A DNA stretch of 64,000 nucleotides from Sphingomonas sp. Leaf208 (GTDB lineage Bacteria > Pseudomonadota > Alphaproteobacteria > Sphingomonadales > Sphingomonadaceae), in NCBI RefSeq assembly GCF_001421415.1, contig NZ_LMKH01000036.1:320611-384610 (forward strand), given 5' to 3'. Below, in pieces: positions 25,111 through 32,867 of this stretch (the first letter of the stretch is position 1; each line of letters begins with the position of its first letter). Both the position numbers and the translations under genes were made by a program. The notes beneath the pieces were generated by a model. It saw only the letters and a program-made list of their open reading frames with translations. It searched no databases and was not told the DNA's origin.

Positions 25111-25659
25111 ATGCGCGCTCCCCACATCCTTGCCGGCTTGTCTGGCCTTTTGCTCTCCACGACTGCGGTCGCGCAGCAATCGCATAACTCCAACGCCCCG
25201 ATCGATTTCGGTGCGGACCATATCGAATTGCAGGACAAGGCGAACCGCGCGATCCTTTCGGGCAACGTCGCGGTCAAGCAGGCCGAGATGACGCTGAACT
25301 CGGCGCGAATGACGGTCGCCTACACCGGCCAGGTAATCGGCGGAAACCCGCAGGTCTCGCGGCTCGATGCATCGGGCGGCGTGATCGTCAAGCGCCCCGA
25401 CCAGACCGCGCGCAGCCAGTATGCGATCTACGATCTCAACCGCCGCGTCATCACGATGCTCGGCGCGGTGACGCTGACGCAGGCGGGGAACACCGTGAAC
25501 GGCGGACGCCTGACGATGAACCTCGACACCGGGCGTTCGGTGATCGACGGGTCATCGGTCGCGGGCGGGAGCGCGGGCGGATCGGCGGCGAGCGGTGGCA
25601 CCGTCACGCAGACCGGCGGTCGCGTGACCGGTACGTTCTCGGTCCCCAAGCGCAACTGA
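25111..25659 (+). CDS. lptA: LPS transport protein LptA
   Basis: A 182-residue periplasmic protein with a signal peptide (MRAPHILAGLSGLLLSTTAVA) and an OstA-like beta-jellyroll: PIDFGADHIELQDKANRAIL, SGNVAVKQAEMTLNSARMTV, NRRVITMLGAVTLTQAGNTV. It forms the bridge that carries LPS across the periplasm to LptDE. The C-terminal 35 residues are Gly/Ser/Thr-rich and probably flexible. It lies 5 bases after lptC and 134 bases before lptB. Confidence 0.93.
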   Translation: MRAPHILAGLSGLLLSTTAVAQQSHNSNAPIDFGADHIELQDKANRAILSGNVAVKQAEMTLNSARMTVAYTGQVIGGNPQVSRLDASGGVIVKRPDQTARSQYAIYDLNRRVITMLGAVTLTQAGNTVNGGRLTMNLDTGRSVIDGSSVAGGSAGGSAASGGTVTQTGGRVTGTFSVPKRN

Positions 25660-25675
25660 GCGGGTGAGCATGTCG

Positions 25676-25766
25676 CGAGGGCTTCCCTCGAACGGCGCGC
25701 TCCTGCATGTTTCCTGCCAACCGTCTGCCGAGCGTTCGGCGGCACCATTCATGCCGAGTGTTCGGC
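25676..25766 (+). promoter_or_regulatory. Three short hairpins between lptA and lptB
   Basis: CGAGGG-CTT-CCCTCG (25676-25690), GCCGA-GCGT-TCGGC (25727-25740) and GCCGA-GTGT-TCGGC (25753-25766). The last two are near-identical copies 26 bases apart. They may be an internal promoter region, paired operators, or mRNA structures that adjust lptB relative to lptCA. Confidence 0.45.
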
Positions 25767-25793
25767 GACTGATTATTGCGAGGGCCTGATCCC

Positions 25794-26576
25794 ATGGACG
25801 CCACCACGCTGCCCCCGATTGAGGACGTCGCGCCGATTTCCGAGCCTCCGGTGAACAACGGACTTCAGGTCGTCTCGATCGCGAAGTCCTACGACAAGCG
25901 CGTCGTGCTGACCGACGTGTCGGTGTCGGTCGGGCGCGGTGAAGTCGTCGGGCTGCTCGGGCCGAACGGCGCGGGCAAGACGACGTGCTTCTACTCGGTG
26001 ATGGGCTTGGTAAAGCCGGATTCGGGCCGGATCATGCTCGACGGCGAAGACATCACGAAGCTGCCGATGTACCGGCGCGCGATTCTGGGCTTGGGCTATC
26101 TGCCGCAGGAGACGTCGATCTTTCGCGGGCTGACGATCGAGAAGAACATCCTGACCGTGCTGGAGTTGTCCGAGCCGGACAAGGCGGCGCGCCAGCGGAA
26201 ACTCAATACGCTGCTGGAGGAGTTCGGTTTGACTCGGCTCCGTGCTGCACCGGCGATGGCGCTGTCGGGTGGCGAGCGGCGGCGTGCGGAAATCGCGCGC
26301 GCGCTGGCGGCGGATCCGTCGATCATGCTGCTCGACGAGCCTTTTGCCGGTATCGATCCGATCTCGATCGCCGACATCCGCGATCTGGTAAAGGACCTCA
26401 AGCGCCGCGATATCGGCGTGCTGATCACCGACCACAACGTTCGCGAGACACTGGAGATCGTGGATCGCGCGTACATCATCTACGACGGCCGGGTGCTGTT
26501 CTCCGGCTCGCCCGAGGAACTGGTCGCGGATGCGAATGTCCGGCGGCTGTATCTCGGCGAAGGCTTCTCGCTTTAA
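25794..26576 (+). CDS. lptB: LPS export ABC transporter ATP-binding protein LptB
   Basis: A 260-residue ABC ATPase that powers LPS extraction from the inner membrane with LptFG. Walker A GPNGAGKTT is at about residues 61-69, Q-loop YLPQETSIFRGLT, signature ALSGGERRRAEIARAL, Walker B IMLLDEPFAGIDP and switch His in ITDHNVRETL. The LSGGERRR form and the VRRLYLGEGF tail are LptB hallmarks. The frame is open from TTG 25776; ATG 25794 with GAGGG 10 bases upstream is preferred. It carries about 20 extra N-terminal residues compared with E. coli LptB (241). Confidence 0.95.
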   Translation: MDATTLPPIEDVAPISEPPVNNGLQVVSIAKSYDKRVVLTDVSVSVGRGEVVGLLGPNGAGKTTCFYSVMGLVKPDSGRIMLDGEDITKLPMYRRAILGLGYLPQETSIFRGLTIEKNILTVLELSEPDKAARQRKLNTLLEEFGLTRLRAAPAMALSGGERRRAEIARALAADPSIMLLDEPFAGIDPISIADIRDLVKDLKRRDIGVLITDHNVRETLEIVDRAYIIYDGRVLFSGSPEELVADANVRRLYLGEGFSL

Positions 26577-26603
26577 GCCGATGGACAAGCTCACGCATCC
26601 ATT

Positions 26604-26727
26604 CCTCCTCGGCACGGGGAGGGGGACCAGCGGAGCTGGTGGAGGGGGCCCTCCGCGAACGCAGCGTCTGACGCGCCCCCCCTCCGTCGACGCTTCGCGC
26701 CGCCACCTCCCCTTGCAGGGGAGGATC
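26604..26727. repeat. Family 3 repeat, copy c, reaching into the rpoN ribosome site
   Basis: The left end is GGCACGGGGAGGGGGACC and the right end GCCACCTCCCCTTGCAGGGG followed by AGGATC. The right end itself is a hairpin, CCTCCCC (26706-26712), TTGCA, GGGGAGG (26718-26724). It fills the 153 bases between lptB and rpoN, and its last purines are the only Shine-Dalgarno sequence for the rpoN GTG. Confidence 0.8.
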
Positions 26728-26729
26728 TA

Positions 26730-28229
26730 GTGAGCCTCGCCCCTCGCCTGGATATCCGCCAGTCGCAGTCGCTGGTGATGACCCCGCAGCTTCAGCAGGC
26801 GATCAAGCTGCTGGCGCTGTCGAACCTGGAGATCGAGGGGTTCATCGCCGAGGAGGTCGAGCGCAACCCGTTGCTTGAAGCCAGCGCCGCCGAGGATAGC
26901 GACGCGCCCGACCGCGAGCCCGTCCCCGAAGTCCGCGACGAACGCGTGGCAGCCGACGAACTGGTCTCGGGCACCGGCGCAGGCGACGAACCGACGCTCG
27001 ATGTCGACTACGCCACCGAAAGCCACCAGCAGGACAGCGTCGCCGACGGCGGCAGCGGGATGGACGGCGCGCTCTCGATGACCGGCGCGAGCGCGGGGGG
27101 AGCGGGCGGTGAAGACGGCCCCGATCTCGACGCGTTCGCCGATACCAGCCTCAGCCTCGCGGATCACCTGCTCGCACAGGCCGGTCCGGCGATCCCTCGC
27201 GACGACGCGTTCATCGCCGCGCACCTAATCGACCAGATCGACGAGGCGGGCTACCTGACCGTGTCGTTGCTCGACATCGCCAACCGGCTCGGCGTGCCGC
27301 TGGTGCGTGTCGAGGGGGTGCTGGCGACGATCCAGACGTTCGATCCGACCGGCGTCGGCGCGCGCGATCTTTCGGAGTGCCTCGCGTTGCAGGCGAAGGA
27401 GGCGGATCGCTACGATCCGTGCATGGCGCGGTTGATCGACAACCTCGATCTGCTCGCGCGCGGTGAACTGACGCGGCTGAAGCGGATGTGCGATGTCGAC
27501 GACGAGGACATGGCCGACATGATCCGCGAATTGCGCGGTTATGATCCGAAGCCGGGGTGCCGATACGGGGGCGAGCCGGCGCAGTCGGTGACGCCGGACC
27601 TGTTCGTGGCGCGGACCAAGGCGGGCTGGGCGATCGAGATCAACGCCACCACGCTGCCGCGCGTGCTGGTCAATCGCAGCTATTACACCGAATTGTCGGG
27701 CGGGCAGCAGGACAAGGCGTCGAAGGCTTGGCTGAGTGATTGCCTCGCGAGCGCGAACTGGCTGGTGAAGGCGCTCGACCAGCGCCAGCGGACGATCATC
27801 AAGGTCGCGACCGAGATCGTGAAGCAGCAGGAGGCGTTCTTCCTGAAGGGCGTCGCGCATCTCCGCCCGCTGACGCTGCGCCAGGTAGCCGACGCTATCG
27901 AGATGCACGAATCGACCGTCAGCCGCGTGACGAGCAACAAATACGTGTCGTGCGCGCGCGGGCTGTACGAGCTGAAATACTTCTTCACGAGCGCGATCCA
28001 GTCCGCGGACGGCGGCGAGGCGGTATCGGCACAAGCGGTGAAATCGGCGATTCGGGCGCTGATCGACACCGAGGGTGCGAAGATCCTGTCGGATGATACG
28101 CTGGTCGAACTGCTCAACGCCAAGGGCTTCGACATCGCGCGGCGGACCGTTGCAAAGTACCGCGAGGCGCTCGGGATCGGAAGTTCGGTACAGCGGCGGC
28201 GTGCAAAAGCGCTGGAGGGGGTTCGGTAG
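26730..28229 (+). CDS. rpoN: RNA polymerase sigma-54 factor
   Basis: A 499-residue sigma-54. Region I starts RLDIRQSQSLVMTPQLQQAI and SNLEIEGFIAEEVERNPLLE (activator interaction, glutamine-rich). An acidic linker (about 50-135) follows, then the core-binding domain (QIDEAGYL, FDPTGVGARDLSECLALQ), the HTH region TLRQVADAIEMHESTVSRVT, and the RpoN box ARRTVAKYRE near the C-terminus for the -24 element. GTG 26730 has GGGGAGGA upstream. It closes the lpt-rpoN block as in other alphaproteobacteria. Confidence 0.96.
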   Translation: MSLAPRLDIRQSQSLVMTPQLQQAIKLLALSNLEIEGFIAEEVERNPLLEASAAEDSDAPDREPVPEVRDERVAADELVSGTGAGDEPTLDVDYATESHQQDSVADGGSGMDGALSMTGASAGGAGGEDGPDLDAFADTSLSLADHLLAQAGPAIPRDDAFIAAHLIDQIDEAGYLTVSLLDIANRLGVPLVRVEGVLATIQTFDPTGVGARDLSECLALQAKEADRYDPCMARLIDNLDLLARGELTRLKRMCDVDDEDMADMIRELRGYDPKPGCRYGGEPAQSVTPDLFVARTKAGWAIEINATTLPRVLVNRSYYTELSGGQQDKASKAWLSDCLASANWLVKALDQRQRTIIKVATEIVKQQEAFFLKGVAHLRPLTLRQVADAIEMHESTVSRVTSNKYVSCARGLYELKYFFTSAIQSADGGEAVSAQAVKSAIRALIDTEGAKILSDDTLVELLNAKGFDIARRTVAKYREALGIGSSVQRRRAKALEGVR

Positions 28230-28270
28230 GCGTTGCGCGCGGGTGGGAGGATTACGTTTCGAAAGACAGC

Positions 28271-28374
28271 ACCACCCCGGCGGAGGCCGGGGCCCAGTTG
28301 GCGGGTCCTAAGTAACGACGCGCAACATCCCTCAGCTACGTTTCCCAACTGGGCCCCGGCCTCCTCCGGGGTGG
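28271..28374. repeat. Family 1 palindromic repeat, copy b
   Basis: Arms ACCCCGGCGGAGGCCGGGG/CCCAGTTGG and CCAACTGGG/CCCCGGCCTCCTCCGGGGT. Where copy a has GAAGG/CCTTC this copy has GGAGG/CCTCC in both arms, a paired change. It lies between convergent rpoN and the S10 peptidase gene. Confidence 0.9.
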
Positions 28375-28390
28375 CGTACTCAGGAATGGC

Positions 28391-30031
28391 TCAGTTCGGA
28401 ACCTGCCCCGAGTCCCCCGCCCCCGACACGCTTGCGCCACCCGGCGGCGTTGCGCTCCGCGCCTCGCCGATCGCCTGATCGTACCAGCGTGCCAGGTCCG
28501 CCTTCATCTGGTGCAGCGCCTCGGGGTTGAGATACGTCATGTGCCCCGCAGGATAATAGCGAAACGCCAGGTTCCGCTGCCGTGAGGGATCGAGCATCAT
28601 GTGCCCGAGGTCGTTCTCCGTCCCAAAGAACGGCGTCGCCATGTCATAATAGCCGTTCATCGACAGTACGTTGAGATACGGATTCTCGCGCATCGCCGCC
28701 GCCAGATCGACCGCGGTGTTGGGGTTGTTCTGCGACTGGCCGCCGCGACCCGGCGCATCGTGCTTCCAGTTCCACGTCCAGCCGGGCGCGTCACGCGCGC
28801 TGAGGCGGTACGGCATCTCGGTCTTGTAGCCGAGCGTGTGCGTCACGTAATCGTTGAACGTGGCGATGAACGCGCCGGCGATCGCGGTGTCCGACGCGTC
28901 CGTCTCCGGCCGCTCGCCCGCCGCGTCGCTGTCGACGCCGGTGTAGCGCGAGTCGAACCGGCCGAGCGTGAGACGTTGATCACGCAACAGTTCCTTCTGG
29001 AAACGGGCGAGATCGATGCGGAGGTTGGCGCGCTTGATGAAGTCGGGCGAGATGCCGATCAGCTGACTCATCCGGTTGGCGACCGCATCGCGTTCCGCAT
29101 CCGGGATCGTCTGGCCCTTCGACAGTGCCGCCGCATAGGGTCCGGTCGCGAATGCACGCGCTTCGGCGACCGTGGTGGCGACGTCGGCAGGGCGGTTCTG
29201 GAGCCGGTTATGATACCAGGCGCTCGCCGCATAGCTCGGCAAATAGTTGAGGTAGATCTCGTCGAGCCCAGGCTGGCGATAGCCATAGTTCATGATCGAC
29301 GACAGCAGCACCACGCCGTTCAGTGCCATCCCGCGATCCTGCAACTGGTATGCGAGCGCACCCGAGCGCGTGGTGCCGTAGCTTTCGCCGAACAGGAATT
29401 TCGGACTGTTCCAGCGGCCGTATTTCGTGGCGTAGCGCAGGATGCCCTTGGCGAACGCGTCGGCATCCTCGTCGACGCCGTAGAAGGCGGACGGCTTGGT
29501 ATCGCCCAGCGGCCGCGAATAGCCGGTGCCGACTGCGTCGATGAACACCATGTCGGTCTTGTCGAGCAGCGTGTCGGGATTGGGACCGAAATCATAGGGC
29601 GCGGGCTTGATGTATTCGGGGTTGGCCGTGCGCAACCGAACCGGCGCGAACGAGCCCATGTGCAGCCAGAAGCTGGGCGAGCCCGGCCCACCATTGTAGA
29701 AGAACGTCACCGGACGCTTGGTGCCGGGCTTCACGCCGTCGAGCGTGTAGCCGGTGTAGAACAGGCTGGCGGTCGGCTTGCCCTCGGTATCGCGCAGCGT
29801 CAGCGTGCCGACGGTCGCGGTATAGCCGAGCGACTTGCCGCCGACGGTGACGCGCCCCTTCGACTTGACCTCCTGCTCGGCGATGGGAGCGTTGGCGTAG
29901 TCCGCCTCCGCCTCGGCCTTCATCCGGTCGGCGTTGGTCTCGGACTTGTCCTTCTTCGGCGCGTCCTGCGCGACGGCGGTGGTGGAAAGCGCGAGCAGCA
30001 ACAGGGCGGCGAACTTGGTCGAACGGGCCAC
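28391..30031 (-). CDS. S10 family serine carboxypeptidase, secreted
   Basis: A 546-residue exported peptidase with a signal peptide (ARSTKFAALLLLALSTTAVA). Catalytic elements: oxyanion region FFYNGGPGSPSFW, nucleophile FGESYGTTRSG, aspartate in MNGYYDMATPFFG and histidine in YYPAGHMTYLN. A charged linker (KKDKSETNADRMKAEAEADY) follows the signal. These proteins remove C-terminal residues from peptides in the periplasm. The frame stays open to 30484; GTG 30031 is selected for its AAGGA at 6 bases and the signal peptide directly behind it. Convergent with rpoN across a family 1 repeat. Confidence 0.92.
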   Translation of the reverse strand: MARSTKFAALLLLALSTTAVAQDAPKKDKSETNADRMKAEAEADYANAPIAEQEVKSKGRVTVGGKSLGYTATVGTLTLRDTEGKPTASLFYTGYTLDGVKPGTKRPVTFFYNGGPGSPSFWLHMGSFAPVRLRTANPEYIKPAPYDFGPNPDTLLDKTDMVFIDAVGTGYSRPLGDTKPSAFYGVDEDADAFAKGILRYATKYGRWNSPKFLFGESYGTTRSGALAYQLQDRGMALNGVVLLSSIMNYGYRQPGLDEIYLNYLPSYAASAWYHNRLQNRPADVATTVAEARAFATGPYAAALSKGQTIPDAERDAVANRMSQLIGISPDFIKRANLRIDLARFQKELLRDQRLTLGRFDSRYTGVDSDAAGERPETDASDTAIAGAFIATFNDYVTHTLGYKTEMPYRLSARDAPGWTWNWKHDAPGRGGQSQNNPNTAVDLAAAMRENPYLNVLSMNGYYDMATPFFGTENDLGHMMLDPSRQRNLAFRYYPAGHMTYLNPEALHQMKADLARWYDQAIGEARSATPPGGASVSGAGDSGQVPN

Positions 30032-30093
30032 GGGATATCCTTGTGACAGAAGCGATACCCTATCCTGCCGCAGCCTCCACAAAGCGCAAGGGC

Positions 30094-31092
30094 TCAGTCG
30101 TCCTCGTCCTCGAACCCCACGAGCGCGAGCGCGCGTGCCTTGATCTGGCGAGTCATGCACCAGTGGACCAGCGCGTCCTCGCGGCCGTGCGTGACCCACA
30201 CCTCCTTCGGCGCGATCTCGGTCAGCGTGGCGATGAGTTCGTCCCAGTCGGCATGATCGCTGAGGATCAGCGGGAGCTCCACGTTCTTCTGGCGCGCACG
30301 GCCCCGGACACGCATCCAGCCGCTCGCCATCGCGGTGATCGGGTCGGGCAGCCGCCGCGACCAGCGATCGTTGAGCGCGCCGGGCGGACACATCACGACG
30401 TGTCCCGCCATATCCGCCTTCTTCGCATCCGCCACGGGGAGCAGTTCGCCGAGCCTGACCCCGTGCTCGGCATAGAGATCGCACAGCCGTTGCAGCGCGC
30501 CGTGGATGTAGATCGGTGCCTCGTGGCCGCGTTCGCGCAATTCGGCGATCACGCGTTGCGCCTTGCCGAGCGCGTAGGCGCCGACGACGACGCAGCGATC
30601 GGGGTTGGCGTGGAGCGCGGCGATCAGCTTGTCGATCTCGTCACCGGTGTCGGGGTGGCGGAAGACCGGCAGGCCGAACGTGGCTTCGGTGATGAAGACG
30701 TCGCATTTGACGGGTTCGAACGGGGTGCAGGTCGGATCCGCACGGCGTTTGTAATCCCCCGAGACGACGATCCGCTCGCCGCGATAGTCGAGCACGATCT
30801 GTGCGGAGCCGAGAACGTGGCCGGCGGGGACAAAGCCGATGTCCACCTCTCCCATCCGGATCGTCTCGCCGTAAGCAACGGGGTGGCCGGCCTGCGGGCC
30901 GTAGCGCGCGTCCATGATCGCCAGCGTCTCGGGTGTGGCCCAGACGGCTTCGTGGCCACCGCGGGCGTGATCGGCATGGCCGTGCGTGACGAGGGCCTTG
31001 GCGGTCGGGATCGAAGGGTCGATCCAGGCGTCGATCGGCTTGACGAGGATGCCGTGCGGATGCGGTTCGAGCCAGTCGCCGAGTTTTGCCAT
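30094..31092 (-). CDS. Ligase-associated DNA exonuclease, metallo-beta-lactamase fold
   Basis: A 332-residue cytoplasmic nuclease of the SNM1/beta-CASP-like MBL group that accompanies the bacterial ATP-dependent ligase. The metal site is VTHGHADHARGG (His37, His39, Asp41, His42), then VPAGHVLGSAQIVLDY, VVSGDYKRRADPTC and the C-terminal ILSDHADWDEL and WVTHGRED. The Pseudomonas putida homologue (Exo) is a Mn-dependent nuclease. ATG 31092 gives the usual MAKLGDWLEPHPHGILVKP start; the frame continues to 31233 without conserved residues. The matching ligase is about 10 kb to the left. Confidence 0.93.
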   Translation of the reverse strand: MAKLGDWLEPHPHGILVKPIDAWIDPSIPTAKALVTHGHADHARGGHEAVWATPETLAIMDARYGPQAGHPVAYGETIRMGEVDIGFVPAGHVLGSAQIVLDYRGERIVVSGDYKRRADPTCTPFEPVKCDVFITEATFGLPVFRHPDTGDEIDKLIAALHANPDRCVVVGAYALGKAQRVIAELRERGHEAPIYIHGALQRLCDLYAEHGVRLGELLPVADAKKADMAGHVVMCPPGALNDRWSRRLPDPITAMASGWMRVRGRARQKNVELPLILSDHADWDELIATLTEIAPKEVWVTHGREDALVHWCMTRQIKARALALVGFEDEDD

Positions 31093-31184
31093 GCCAGTAC
31101 TACGCGTGAACCGGGTCCGCGGTGCCAGCATTGTCTCGCGCCCAGTGTCCCGTACGATGCGTGCGCTCACCGGGGGGATGTCGC

Positions 31185-32123
31185 ATGAACGATACGATAG
31201 AAGACCCGGCCGACCGGCGAAGCGGGCCAGCACGGGTAGGCGTCGCCGCGCTCAACCTGATCCTGCCCGGACTTGGGCTGATCCGCGTCGGAGATCGGCG
31301 CGGCGCGGCGCTGACTTTCATGGCGCAGTTCGCACTCGCCGCACTTGTGACGTTCGGGTTGGGGCACCTTCCCATCTCAGGTTACGGTGTCGCGGTAGCG
31401 GCGCTGGTGCTGGTCATCGCGTTGTTCGGTGCCGTTTACGTCGTGCCGATCATACTCACATGGCGCAAGAGCAGGCTTCGCGGACCGAAACCTTGGTGGT
31501 CGCGCTGGTATGCGCTGGCGCTGATCGCCGTGGTCTTACTCGGCCTTTGGGAACGCGTGCCGCCGATGATGCACCATTTCTACAAGCCGTTCTTCGCACC
31601 GTCCGACAGTATGGCGCCGACGATCGGCAGCGGTGACAAGTTCGCCGTGGACATGCGCTGGCGTGGGCCACCGACGCGCGGCGACGTGATCGTCTTCCAG
31701 GCGGCCGACAGCGTCCGGGTCAGTCGGATCGCGGCGATTGCGGGAGACAGGATCGCGATGGGCGCTGGCTTGCCGATCGTGAATGGGGTCCCGGTCGCGC
31801 AGCATGCAGAAGGCAGGATGATGGTCGACGATATCGAAGGCCGACATCCTGCGACGATCCTGACGGAACGCCTGCCGGGCGAGCGCTCCAGCCATCGCAT
31901 ACTCGACACGGATACGTCGCTGTTCGACGACACGCGCGAGGTCACCGTCCCGCCGGGCCATGTCTTCGTGCTCGGCGACAATCGCGATCGATCCGCCGAC
32001 AGTCGCGTGCCGCTCGAGCAACAGGGCGTCGGGATGGTGCCGGCGGCGGCGATTATCGGCCGCGCTATGTACCTGTATTGGAGCAGCAATCGCTCGAAGA
32101 TCGGCGATCGGCTCGACCGCTAG
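31185..32123 (+). CDS. Signal peptidase I-like (S26) protein lacking the catalytic lysine
   Basis: A 312-residue membrane protein. The N-terminus has three or four hydrophobic segments (about 20-60, 65-92, 108-122), more than in a plain leader peptidase, then an S26 domain. Catalytic serine: PSDSMAPTIGSGD (Ser142). Later GDRIAMGAGLPIVNGVPV and LGDNRDRSADSR follow the family. In the K-box, where active enzymes have VKRIIGLPGD-type sequence, this protein reads RVSRIAAIAGDRI, with Ser180 in place of the lysine. The frame opens at 31122, but ATG 31185 fits better. It may be inactive, or use another base; a normal lepB would then lie elsewhere. Confidence 0.85.
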   Translation: MNDTIEDPADRRSGPARVGVAALNLILPGLGLIRVGDRRGAALTFMAQFALAALVTFGLGHLPISGYGVAVAALVLVIALFGAVYVVPIILTWRKSRLRGPKPWWSRWYALALIAVVLLGLWERVPPMMHHFYKPFFAPSDSMAPTIGSGDKFAVDMRWRGPPTRGDVIVFQAADSVRVSRIAAIAGDRIAMGAGLPIVNGVPVAQHAEGRMMVDDIEGRHPATILTERLPGERSSHRILDTDTSLFDDTREVTVPPGHVFVLGDNRDRSADSRVPLEQQGVGMVPAAAIIGRAMYLYWSSNRSKIGDRLDR

Positions 32124-32182
32124 AGGATAGCTTCAAGTCTCAACGCCGCACCTCGCGGGAGCCGATCGCATGGAACGCCGGA

Positions 32183-32785
32183 TTAGCGGCGGCGGCCTAT
32201 TTTAATCGTCGCGACGATCGCGTCCATCTGGGCCGCGGCGACCGCCTGGGTCGGCGCGTTGCGTGCCGGCGCCGCCGCCTTGACCGCGTAGGTGACGCGA
32301 TCGACCGCGTAGCAGGTGCCGTCGACGACGGTGCGCAGGTTCGTCGCGTTGACCTGTTGACTCATCCCCGCGTCGCCGTTGGCATAGACCGTCCAGCGGT
32401 GACCGCCGAGCATCCGGTTGGGCAGGCGCCGACCGCTTCCCGACTTCAGCCCCGCGGTGCCGCAGGTCGCGACGACCGCGGCGCTGCGGCTGAAACCGAC
32501 CTGCACCATTTCTGTGACCTGGCCTTGGCCGTCGCTTGGCTTGGCGACCTGCCAGAAGCGGACGATGCCGACGCCGCGACCGACCAGGCTGCCGTCCCAG
32601 ATCTGACGCCAACCGGCGTTCATCAGGGCGCGGCCGGCGAAGTTGCGCGTCGGGGTCAGCGCCGACGGGTAGGACAGCCGGACCATGCCGCCGGCCCCTA
32701 GGAAGGACTTGGTCGCCGCGCTGGCGTTGGCGAAGGGAAGAAAAGCGAGCAGTGGCAGTGGCAGCAAGAAGCGAAGAAGCGTCAC
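32183..32785 (-). CDS. Exported protein of unknown function
   Basis: A 200-residue protein with a clear signal peptide (LLRFLLPLPLLAFLPFANASA). The mature part contains GGMVRLSYPSALTPTRNFAG, GVGIVRFWQVAKP, MVQVGFSRSAAVVATCG and DGTCYAVDRVTYAV. Two cysteines could form a periplasmic disulphide. I do not recognise the family. It is convergent with the signal peptidase-like gene and divergent from the Lhr helicase gene, whose start lies 83 bases away. Confidence 0.75.
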   Translation of the reverse strand: MTLLRFLLPLPLLAFLPFANASAATKSFLGAGGMVRLSYPSALTPTRNFAGRALMNAGWRQIWDGSLVGRGVGIVRFWQVAKPSDGQGQVTEMVQVGFSRSAAVVATCGTAGLKSGSGRRLPNRMLGGHRWTVYANGDAGMSQQVNATNLRTVVDGTCYAVDRVTYAVKAAAPARNAPTQAVAAAQMDAIVATIKIGRRR

Positions 32786-32867
32786 CGATCGTCTTTCATA
32801 TAGAGAGGCTTGGCAGTGTGCCGGCCGTTTGCGCCGCGTCCATAGCGGTGCGGCGCAACGCCCCCAT

